64,000 nt of DNA from Roseiarcus sp963709185 (GTDB lineage: Bacteria > Pseudomonadota > Alphaproteobacteria > Rhizobiales > Beijerinckiaceae), in assembly GCA_963709185.1 (NCBI GenBank), contig CAVPVQ010000006.1, positions 62,001 through 126,000 of the forward strand. The letters run 5' to 3'. The notes under the pieces are model-generated. The model saw nothing but the letters and a program-made list of their open reading frames with translations. It did not search any database and had not been told where the DNA came from. The translations under genes and the position numbers were made by a program. Of this stretch, positions 41,281-48,670 are shown one piece after another. How positions within the stretch are numbered: position 1 is the first letter of the stretch; every line of letters begins with the position of its first letter.

Positions 41281-41532
41281 TCACCCGCCGGTCATCGGCG
41301 GAAAGAATGCGATTTCGCGCGCCCCCGCGATCCGCGAATCATGCCTGACATGCGTGCGGTCGAGCGCCGTCCGGATGATCGCGGCCTTCTCGAAAGCGTG
41401 GGCGTATTCCTCGCCGCGCCGCGACAGCCAGGCGATCAATTCGCCGACCGTCGCGACGTCGGCGGGCGGCGAAATCTCCTCCTCGGCCTTGCCGATGCGC
41501 TCGCGCACCCAGGCGAAATAGACCGCTTTCAT
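41281..41532 (-). CDS. moaD: Molybdopterin synthase sulfur carrier subunit
   Basis: This is an 83-residue ubiquitin-like sulfur carrier. It starts MKAVYFAWVRERIGKAEEEI and ends IAFFPPMTGG. The terminal Gly-Gly is the thiocarboxylation site charged by MoeB. It sits between pgsA and moaE, an order common in Rhizobiales. Confidence 0.94.
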   Translation of the reverse strand: MKAVYFAWVRERIGKAEEEISPPADVATVGELIAWLSRRGEEYAHAFEKAAIIRTALDRTHVRHDSRIAGAREIAFFPPMTGG

Positions 41533-41538
41533 CGAGGC

Positions 41539-42132
41539 TCACTCGTCGGCGACATGATCGTAGCTCGCCTTCATGTAGTCCCAGCCGGTGTAGAGCGTCA
41601 GGATCGCCGCAATCCACAGCAGGACCACGCCGATCGTCGCCGAACCCGGCATCACCGCCGCGCCGGCCGGCCCGGCGATCAGAAAGCCGAGCGCGACGAA
41701 CTGCGCCGTGGTCTTCCATTTGGCGACCGTGCTGACCGGCACCGACACGCGCAGTTCGGCCAGATATTCGCGCAGTCCCGACACCAGGATTTCGCGGCAG
41801 AGAATGACGATGGCCGCCCATAGCGACCAACCGACGATCGTCCGGTCGGCGACCAGCATCAGCAGCGCGGCGGCAACCAGCAGTTTGTCGGCGATCGGAT
41901 CGAGCATGCGGCCGAGCGAGGATTGCTGCGACCAGGCGCGCGCGAGATAGCCGTCGAAGAAATCGGTGATCGCGGCCGCGCAATAGATCGCCAGCGCGGT
42001 CCAGCGCGCCCAGAACTCGGCCGGCCAGAACAGGAATGCGACGACCAGCGGCACCGCCGCGAGCCGACCATAAGTCAGCAGGTTCGGGAGGTTCCAGTTC
42101 CGGCGGGGAGTCCGGGTCAAAGCGCTCGCCAT
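41539..42132 (-). CDS. pgsA: CDP-diacylglycerol-glycerol-3-phosphate 3-phosphatidyltransferase
   Basis: This 197-residue inner-membrane enzyme makes phosphatidylglycerol-phosphate. The CDP-alcohol phosphotransferase motif D-G-x2-A-R-x8-G-x3-D-x3-D is complete in DGYLARAWSQQSSLGRMLDP followed by IADK. It has about five membrane helices. GGAGG four bases ahead favours the ATG at 42132 over the one at 42150. It leads the pgsA-moaD-moaE run with gaps of 6 and 10 bp, so all three are probably co-transcribed. Confidence 0.95.
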   Translation of the reverse strand: MASALTRTPRRNWNLPNLLTYGRLAAVPLVVAFLFWPAEFWARWTALAIYCAAAITDFFDGYLARAWSQQSSLGRMLDPIADKLLVAAALLMLVADRTIVGWSLWAAIVILCREILVSGLREYLAELRVSVPVSTVAKWKTTAQFVALGFLIAGPAGAAVMPGSATIGVVLLWIAAILTLYTGWDYMKASYDHVADE

Positions 42133-42286
42133 CAGGCCTCCAAAAGACATAGTCCGCCGACCCCCGTCAATAGCCGGCGCGGTTCGCCGGGGCGGCCGGA
42201 AAGCTGGGGACGAAGCGAAACGCGACGGCGCGGCGCCGGCTGCACTTCGGCTAAGGTCGGCAGAGTTTCACCGTTGGAGGCTCGCG

Positions 42287-42916
42287 ATGCCCGGCGCCCA
42301 TGTCGTCGACCATCCTCTGGTCCAGCACAAGCTCACGCTGATGCGCGACAAAAGGCGCTCGACCAAGGGCTTCCGGCAGTTGCTGAACGAAATCGGCATG
42401 CTGCTTTGCTACGAGGTGACGCGCGATCTGCCGATCGAAATGGTCGAGATCGAGACGCCGCTCGGCATCACCAAGGCGCCGATGATCGCCGGCAAGAAGC
42501 TGGTGTTCGCGCCGATCCTGCGCGCCGGCGTCGGTTTCCTCGACGGCATGCTCGAACTCGTGCCCTCGGCGCGCGTCGCGCACATCGGGCTCTACCGCAA
42601 TCCGGAAACGTTGCAGGCGGTCGAGTATTATTTCAAGGCGCCCGCCGACGTCGCCGAACGGCTGGTGGTGGTGATGGACCCGATGCTGGCGACCGGCAAC
42701 TCGGCGATCGCGGCGATCGACCGGCTGAAAGAGCGCGGCGTCAAGGACATCCGCTTCGTCTGCCTGCTCGCCGCGCCGGAAGGGGTGCGACGCTTCAATG
42801 ACGCCCATCCCGACGTCGGCATCTGGACCGCGGCGATCGACGAGCGGCTCAACGACCACGGCTATATCGTGCCGGGCCTCGGCGACGCCGGCGACCGCAT
42901 GTTCGGGACGAAGTGA
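42287..42916 (+). CDS. upp: Uracil phosphoribosyltransferase
   Basis: This 209-residue salvage enzyme makes UMP from uracil and PRPP. It begins VVDHPLVQHKLTLMRDKRRS. APILRAGVGFLDGMLELVP and the PRPP loop VVVMDPMLATGNSA are present, and the C-terminal GDAGDRMFGTK binds uracil. GGAGG precedes the start. It is divergent from pgsA and convergent with a small secreted protein gene. Confidence 0.95.
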   Translation: MPGAHVVDHPLVQHKLTLMRDKRRSTKGFRQLLNEIGMLLCYEVTRDLPIEMVEIETPLGITKAPMIAGKKLVFAPILRAGVGFLDGMLELVPSARVAHIGLYRNPETLQAVEYYFKAPADVAERLVVVMDPMLATGNSAIAAIDRLKERGVKDIRFVCLLAAPEGVRRFNDAHPDVGIWTAAIDERLNDHGYIVPGLGDAGDRMFGTK

Positions 42917-42954
42917 GCGGCGGGCGAGCGCGCTGACGCAAGCGCGGCGTAGCC

Positions 42955-43221
42955 TTATTGGGGCGCCGGCGCGGCAGGCGCCGGGGCGCTCGGCGGCGGC
43001 GCCGGCTTGTTGGCCTGCTCCTGCAGCTTTTTCTCCTGTTCCTTCTTGAGGTGATGGCCGGCGATGCAGCCGCCAATCGCGCCAAGGACCGCGTGGTGAC
43101 CGGCATAGTGCCCGGCGATTCCGCCGGCGACCGCGCCCGTGAGGCAGCCGACCGCGTGCGCGGGCGGCGCCGACAAGGCGCAAGCGCCGACGATCGCGAG
43201 AAGAACAGCCGTCATTTTCAT
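42955..43221 (-). CDS. Small secreted glycine-zipper-like protein
   Basis: This 88-residue protein starts at the ATG at 43221 with AAAGG upstream. It has a signal peptide (AVLLAIVGACALSAPPAHA) and a Gly/Ala/His-rich segment (GAVAGGIAGHYAGHHAVLGAIGG, split here at its centre) that looks like a glycine zipper. A charged Lys/Glu helix and a Pro/Ala-rich tail follow. Such proteins often associate with membranes in the periplasm. The precise function is unknown. Confidence 0.65.
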   Translation of the reverse strand: MKMTAVLLAIVGACALSAPPAHAVGCLTGAVAGGIAGHYAGHHAVLGAIGGCIAGHHLKKEQEKKLQEQANKPAPPPSAPAPAAPAPQ

Positions 43222-43540
43222 GGCCAACACCTTTCAAGACACGTTTGCGGAGCGGTTCGCGCTGCGGGAAAATAGGTCATACACCGCCTCCGCGAAACCA
43301 CATCCTATCAAGTTTTCGCGACGGCCGACCGACGCTTGGCGTGACCGGCATGTGACGTCCGCGCCCGCGATTCGCAAGGGCGTTCGCTTTTCAGCGGCTT
43401 GCCGCCGCCCTGCGACGCGACGCCGCGGCGAACGCGGTTGCGGGTTCGCGGTTCCGGCCATGGCTTGCGCTGGGCTTCGGGGCTAAGACTTGGCGTCGGT
43501 GAGAATTCGCACAACATCTCGGGAGCGCGGCTGTCAACCC

Positions 43541-44851
43541 ATGCATTGGCGAGCCAAAATCAGGCACGTGTTGGGCGTCGCCGCGCTCGGCGGTCTCGCC
43601 CTCCTCGCCGGGCCGCGGGCGATTCTGGCGCAACCCCTGGACGTGACCGACTGCGACCGTTACGCCGCGAGCGATTTCGACAAGCAGAGCCGCGCGCCCG
43701 GCGTGCCCTTCAATAAAATTGATCCGACAAAGGCGATTCCCGCCTGCGAAGACGCGGTCGCCAAGGAGCCCAACGACGCGCGGCTCGTCTACCAGCTCGG
43801 GCGCGCCTATGACGCAAACAAGGATTTCGCCAAGGCGTTGGCGTTTTTCAGAAGAGCCGCGGACGCGAATTTCGCCTTGGCCGAGGTCAATCTCGGCTCG
43901 CTCTACTTCAACGGCCAAGGCGTTGCGCGCGACGACAAGGAAGCCGCGAAATGGGACCGGCTCGCCGCCGATCAGGGGCTGGCGCCCGCGCAAGCCAATC
44001 TCGGCCTCATGTATATCCACGGTCAAGGCGTCGGGATCGACTACGTCGAAGGGCAAAGGCTGCTGCGGCTCGCGTCGGATCAGAATTTCGCGCCGGCGCT
44101 GAATGCGTTGGGCGACCTTTTCGCCGAAGGGACCACCGTCGATCAGAACTACATCGAGGCGGCGAAACTGTATCGGCTGGCGGCGGAGCAAGGCTATGCG
44201 CCGGCGCAGGCCAAACTCGGCGCCCTCTACGCCAATGGCCAAGGGGTCGCGCGAAACTATGTCGAGGCGATGCGCTGGTATGGTCTTGCCGCCGATCAGG
44301 GCTATTCCGGGGTGCAACCGAGCCGTGATGCGCAGGCCGGCGCCGGCGCGTCCAACCGCGATCAAACGTCTCCAGCGGGCGAGCCGAAACAAGCGCCGTC
44401 GCACCCGGCTTTTCCGCTCAAACCTGGCCCGAACGCCCGCTACGTCGAAGCCCCCGCCGGAGCCGGATATCCGCCCGTCAGAATCACCGTCAAACCCCTG
44501 GACAACAAGGCCTCAGGCGGCGCGCCGACGGTGGCGATCGAAGTCTCCCCGATCTCCCCGGATTTCTCGATGGCGAGTTTCGCGGTCAACAAGGGCGATT
44601 GCCCGGTCTATGTCGAGGACCCCAGCGCCCTGCTCGCAAAAGGTCCGGGTGGAGCCGCGCCGAGTTCGAGCCAGAACGCCGAAGCGCAACGCGAATTCGC
44701 CAAAATCTCGCTGACCCGTCCGCCGTTCGATCCGCCGATCGTCGCCGCGCTCGGTCAATACATGACGTTCTATGTCGATCCCTCGGTTTGCGAGGTGCGC
44801 GAAGTGGAGGTGCTGGTCAACGGCTTCGAATGGACATGGACGCCGGGCTAG
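43541..44851 (+). CDS. Secreted Sel1-repeat protein
   Basis: This is a 436-residue protein with a signal-like N-terminus (VLGVAALGGLALLAGPRAILA). It has five to six Sel1/TPR-like repeats of about 36 residues, recognisable from A-x-x-x-L-G-x-L-Y-x-x-G-Q-G-V-x-x-D, at roughly residues 80-270. A Pro-rich linker and a C-terminal beta-rich domain of about 150 residues follow; I do not recognise that domain. Sel1 proteins scaffold envelope or signalling complexes. The ATG at 43541 is preferred over a TTG at 43490, but no strong ribosome site is visible. Confidence 0.75.
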   Translation: MHWRAKIRHVLGVAALGGLALLAGPRAILAQPLDVTDCDRYAASDFDKQSRAPGVPFNKIDPTKAIPACEDAVAKEPNDARLVYQLGRAYDANKDFAKALAFFRRAADANFALAEVNLGSLYFNGQGVARDDKEAAKWDRLAADQGLAPAQANLGLMYIHGQGVGIDYVEGQRLLRLASDQNFAPALNALGDLFAEGTTVDQNYIEAAKLYRLAAEQGYAPAQAKLGALYANGQGVARNYVEAMRWYGLAADQGYSGVQPSRDAQAGAGASNRDQTSPAGEPKQAPSHPAFPLKPGPNARYVEAPAGAGYPPVRITVKPLDNKASGGAPTVAIEVSPISPDFSMASFAVNKGDCPVYVEDPSALLAKGPGGAAPSSSQNAEAQREFAKISLTRPPFDPPIVAALGQYMTFYVDPSVCEVREVEVLVNGFEWTWTPG

Positions 44852-45055
44852 ACAGGCGCGGCCTCCGGGCCGGCCCTCCTGAAGGCGCAAAAGTTTTCGG
44901 TGCGGACGGACTGGCCGGAGCCGCCGCCAATTGCTTTCCCCCGCTCGCTCGCCTATGTTTGGATATAACCAATCCCGCATGATGAAACGATTTGAGGCTG
45001 TGCCTCGCCCGGGCGCAGGCCGGGGCGGCGTGTCCTCAGACTTTAGGAGACGACA

Positions 45056-45751
45056 ATGACCGAAGCGCCGCTGATGCCCAAGGCGACGGCCGTCTGGCTG
45101 GTTGAAAACACATCGCTGACGTTCGATCAGATCGCCGAGTTCTGCAAGCTGCATCCGCTCGAAGTCAAAGGCATCGCCGACGGCGAGGTGGCGACCGGCA
45201 TCAAGGGCCACGATCCGATCGCCTCGGGGCAACTCACCCGCGAGGAAATCGCCGACGGCGAGAAAAACTCCGACCACCGGCTGACGCTCGCCGTCGCCAA
45301 GGTGCGCCTGCCCGAATTCAAGAAGCAGCGCGGCGCGCGCTATACGCCGCTGTCGCGCCGACAGGACCGGCCCAACGCCATCCTGTGGCTGCTGCGCAAC
45401 CATTCCGAATTGAAGGATGCGCAGATCATGCGCCTGGTCGGCACGACCAAGTCGACGCTGCAGGCCATTCGCGAGCGCCACCACTGGAATTCGGCCAATC
45501 TGCAGCCGATGGATCCGGTCACCCTCGGCCTGTGCTCGCAGATCGACCTCGATTTCGAGGTCAACCGCGCCGCCAAGGACCGTCCGAAGGTCGAGGAGGA
45601 TCGCGGCCAGACCCTGGTGCCCGCCGAGGTGACGACCGCCAAGCCGACGCCCAAGAGCCAGGCCGAAGTGTTCGGCGCGATCAAGCCCAAGGCCAAGGAA
45701 GAGAAGATCGACGTCAATTCGGTGTTCGGCAAGCTCAAGAGCGCCGGCTGA
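45056..45751 (+). CDS. trcR: Cell cycle transcriptional regulator TrcR (DUF1013)
   Basis: This 231-residue protein is conserved nearly throughout the alphaproteobacteria. It starts with MPKATAVWLVENTSLTFDQI and CKLHPLEVKGIADGE, a helix-turn-helix-like region. A second DNA-binding-like segment is RQDRPNAILWLLRNHSELKD with GTTKSTLQAIRERHHW, and the acidic/basic tail ends INVNSVFGKLKSAG-like. The family (PF06242) is annotated as TrcR, linked to cell-cycle transcription. A long hairpin follows the stop. There is no operon partner on the same strand. Confidence 0.85.
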   Translation: MTEAPLMPKATAVWLVENTSLTFDQIAEFCKLHPLEVKGIADGEVATGIKGHDPIASGQLTREEIADGEKNSDHRLTLAVAKVRLPEFKKQRGARYTPLSRRQDRPNAILWLLRNHSELKDAQIMRLVGTTKSTLQAIRERHHWNSANLQPMDPVTLGLCSQIDLDFEVNRAAKDRPKVEEDRGQTLVPAEVTTAKPTPKSQAEVFGAIKPKAKEEKIDVNSVFGKLKSAG

Positions 45752-45753
45752 CG

Positions 45754-45792
45754 CGGCTCCCTTCTCCCGCCGGAGGCGGGAGAAGCGAGCCG
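45754..45792. terminator. Long bidirectional hairpin between trcR and prpE
   Basis: CGGCTC-C-CTTCTCCCGCC, loop GGA, GGCGGGAGAAG-C-GAGCCG form an 11-bp perfect stem extended by 6 bp after a single C/C mismatch. It fills the space between two convergent genes. It has no clear T run, so it may act as a bidirectional terminator or be a dispersed palindromic repeat. Confidence 0.6.
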
Positions 45793-45797
45793 TCCGG

Positions 45798-47699
45798 TCA
45801 AATCCCTCTCTTCTTCAGCGCGGCGCCGATTTCATCGAGCGCGGCGGGGTCGTCGATCGTCGCCGGCATCGTCCACGGCTCGCCGTCGGCGATCTTCTTC
45901 ATCGTTCCGCGCACGATCTTGCCCGAGCGGGTCTTGGGCAGGCGATCGACGACGATCGCCAGCTTGAACGCGGCGACAGGGCCGATCTTGTCGCGGACCA
46001 GCTGGACGACCTCCTGTTCGATGATCGCCGGCGAACGCGCCACGCCCGCCTTGAGGACGATGAAGCCGCACGGCTGCTCGCCCTTGATCGGATCGTTGAT
46101 CCCGAGCACCGCGCATTCCGCCACGTCGGGATGGGAGGCCAGCACCTCCTCCATGCCGCCGGTCGACAACCGGTGGCCCGCGACATTGATGATGTCATCG
46201 GTGCGCCCGAGAACGGTCAGATAGCCGTCGGCGTCGCGAAAGCCGGCGTCGGAGGTTTTGTAATAGCCCGGAAATTCCGCGAGGTAGGATTCAACCATGC
46301 GCGCGTCCTGGCGATACAACGTCGGCAGCGCGCCCGGCGGCAGCGGCAGCTTGATCACGATCGAGCCCATCGCGCCGTCGGCGACCGGCCTCACGTCCTC
46401 GCCGACCACCGCGATTTCATAGCCGGGCATCGGCACGGTCGGCGAACCTCGCTTGAACGGCAGCAGGCCGAGCCCCGCCGGATTGGCGACGATCGGCCAG
46501 CCGGTCTCGGTCTGCCACCAATGGTCGATGACGGGAACGCCGAGCACGCGCTCGGCCCAGGCGACGGTGTCGGGATCGGCGCGCTCGCCGGCCAGAAACA
46601 GCGCGCGCAGGCGGCGGTTCGGATATTTTTTCAGCAACGCCCCCTCGGGGTCCTCCCGCCGCACCGCGCGAAGGGCGGTCGGCGCGGTGAAGAACACCGC
46701 GACGTCGTGCTCCTCGATCACGCGCCAGAAGGAGCCGGCGTCCGGGGTGCCGACCGGCTTGCCCTCATAGAGCACGCTCGCGCAGCCGCGCAGCAGCGGC
46801 GCGTAGACGATGTAGGAATGGCCGACCACCCAGCCGATGTCGGAGGCCGTCCAGAACGTCTCGTCGCGGCCGACTCCGTAGATGCTGTCCATCGACCATT
46901 GCAGCGCGACCATATGGCCGCCGTTGTCGCGCACCACGCCCTTGGGGATTCCGGTGGTGCCTGAGGTGTAGAGGATGTAGAGCGGATCCACCGCCGCCAG
47001 TTCGACGCAGGGCGCGCGTCGGCCTGCGGCCATCGCGGCGGCCATCGTCGCCGCCCAGTCATGATCGCGACCCGCCCTGAGGCTGGCCTCGCTCTGCGAT
47101 CGCTGCACGACGAGGCAGGCTTGCGGCTTGTGACGGGCGAGGTCGATCGCCGCATCGAGCAACGGCTTGTATTTGACGATGCGTCCCGGCTCGAGGCCGC
47201 ATGAAGCGGTCAGCACCAGCCTCGGCTGCGCGTCGTCGATGCGGGTCGCCAGCTCTCTCGCCGCAAAGCCGCCGAACACCACCGAGTGAACGGCCCCGAT
47301 CCGCGCGCAGGCGAGCATCGCGACGATCGCCTCGGGAATCATCGGCATGTAGACGATCACCCGGTCGCCCTTGACGACGCCGAAATCGCCGAGCACGACG
47401 GCGAGCGTCGCGACTTCGTCGAGCAGCTCGGCATAGCTGATGCGCCGCTTGGCGCCGGCGACCGGGCTGTCGTAGAGGATCGCGGCGCGCTCGCCGCGCC
47501 CCGCCGCGACATGCCGGTCCAGCGCGTTGTGGCAGGTGTTGCAGGCGGCGTCGGGAAACCAGCGGCCATAGACCCCTGCGTCGGCGTCGAAGATCCGCTG
47601 CGGCGGCCTGATCCAGTCGATCGCGCGCGCCGCCTTGCCCCAGAAGGCCTGCGGGTCGGCGCGCCATTCTTCATAGACTTCGGCGTAGCGGCTGGTCAT
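45798..47699 (-). CDS. prpE: Propionate-CoA ligase (AMP-forming acyl-CoA synthetase)
   Basis: This 633-residue ligase activates propionate (and usually acetate) to the CoA thioester through an acyl-adenylate. It has YTSGTTGIPKGV (P-loop), the aromatic block DHWWQTETGWPI, YKTSDAGFRDADGYL, GRTDDIINVAGHRLST and the acetylation-site lysine in PKTRSGKIVRGTM. DIGWVVGHSYIVYAPLLRG and the overall length fit PrpE better than Acs. The start at 47699 has GGGAGG upstream. Its propionyl-CoA feeds the methylmalonyl or methylcitrate route, neither of which is in this window. Confidence 0.88.
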   Translation of the reverse strand: MTSRYAEVYEEWRADPQAFWGKAARAIDWIRPPQRIFDADAGVYGRWFPDAACNTCHNALDRHVAAGRGERAAILYDSPVAGAKRRISYAELLDEVATLAVVLGDFGVVKGDRVIVYMPMIPEAIVAMLACARIGAVHSVVFGGFAARELATRIDDAQPRLVLTASCGLEPGRIVKYKPLLDAAIDLARHKPQACLVVQRSQSEASLRAGRDHDWAATMAAAMAAGRRAPCVELAAVDPLYILYTSGTTGIPKGVVRDNGGHMVALQWSMDSIYGVGRDETFWTASDIGWVVGHSYIVYAPLLRGCASVLYEGKPVGTPDAGSFWRVIEEHDVAVFFTAPTALRAVRREDPEGALLKKYPNRRLRALFLAGERADPDTVAWAERVLGVPVIDHWWQTETGWPIVANPAGLGLLPFKRGSPTVPMPGYEIAVVGEDVRPVADGAMGSIVIKLPLPPGALPTLYRQDARMVESYLAEFPGYYKTSDAGFRDADGYLTVLGRTDDIINVAGHRLSTGGMEEVLASHPDVAECAVLGINDPIKGEQPCGFIVLKAGVARSPAIIEQEVVQLVRDKIGPVAAFKLAIVVDRLPKTRSGKIVRGTMKKIADGEPWTMPATIDDPAALDEIGAALKKRGI

Positions 47700-47866
47700 C
47701 GTCGCCTCCCTGGCGGCCGTCGCATGGCCCGCAATCTCTCGACCTTGTTCGCGTTTCCCGCCTCGCGATCTTGCCGCTACACTGTCGTCGCGCGTTGAGT
47801 CGAACACAAGGCGCAAAAGCGCGCGCTTCCAGCCGGCGAAGCGGGAAACGGGATGAACACGCCGCG

Positions 47867-48625
47867 ATGCCGCTGGACTGGACTTTTTACCTCGCCGCGG
47901 TTCCCGCGGTCATCCTGGTCGGACTCTCCAAGGGCGGCTTTTCCGGCCTGAGCGCACTGGCGATGCCGATTCTGTCGCTGACGATGTCGCCGGTGCGGGC
48001 GGCGGCGATCATGCTGCCGATCCTGATCGTTCAGGACTGGGTCAGTGTGTGGGCGTTCCGTCGCGATTTCGAGCCGCGCAATCTGGCGATCCTTATTCCC
48101 GCCTCGCTGCTCGGCATCGGCGCCGGCTGGCTGCTCGCCGCCGACGTCAACGAGGCGCTGATCCGGATGGCGGTCGGCGTGATTTCGATCGGCTTCGTCG
48201 GCTACATGGTAGTCCGCGCGCGCGGCGGCGAGCCGACGCGCTCGCAGGCGCAGATCGCGCCGGGGGTGCTTTGGGGGGCGCTCGCCGGCTTCACCAGTTT
48301 CGTCAGCCACGCCGGGTCGCCGCCGTTTCAGGTCTATGTAATGCCGCAGGGTCTGCCACCCCGCTTGTTCGCCGGAACCGCGACGATGTTCTTCGCCGCC
48401 GCGAATCTTTTGAAAGTGCCGCCCTATTTCGCGCTCGGGCAATTCAGCCGGGCCAACCTGACGGCGGCGGCGACGCTGTTTCCCCTGGCGATCGCCGCGA
48501 CGATCGGCGGGGTCTGGCTGGTGCGCCGGGTGGCGGCCGACCGATTCTACAATCTCGTCTACGCGCTGACGTTCCTGATCGGCCTTATGCTGATTTGGCA
48601 GGCGTTGCGCGAAATGCTCGCCTGA
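47867..48625 (+). CDS. TauE/SafE-family anion exporter
   Basis: This 252-residue membrane protein has about eight helices and the TauE/SafE pattern: VGLSKGGFSGLSALAMPIL near the start and GFTSFVSHAGSPPFQVYVMP in the middle. Members export sulfite, sulfoacetate or related anions, but the substrate here is unknown. The ATG at 47867 follows a GGGAAACGGG-rich stretch. It is divergent from prpE. Confidence 0.85.
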   Translation: MPLDWTFYLAAVPAVILVGLSKGGFSGLSALAMPILSLTMSPVRAAAIMLPILIVQDWVSVWAFRRDFEPRNLAILIPASLLGIGAGWLLAADVNEALIRMAVGVISIGFVGYMVVRARGGEPTRSQAQIAPGVLWGALAGFTSFVSHAGSPPFQVYVMPQGLPPRLFAGTATMFFAAANLLKVPPYFALGQFSRANLTAAATLFPLAIAATIGGVWLVRRVAADRFYNLVYALTFLIGLMLIWQALREMLA

Positions 48626-48670
48626 CGGCGGTCCGAGCCAACCGCGGCCAGCTCAGTCGGCCAGCGCGCC

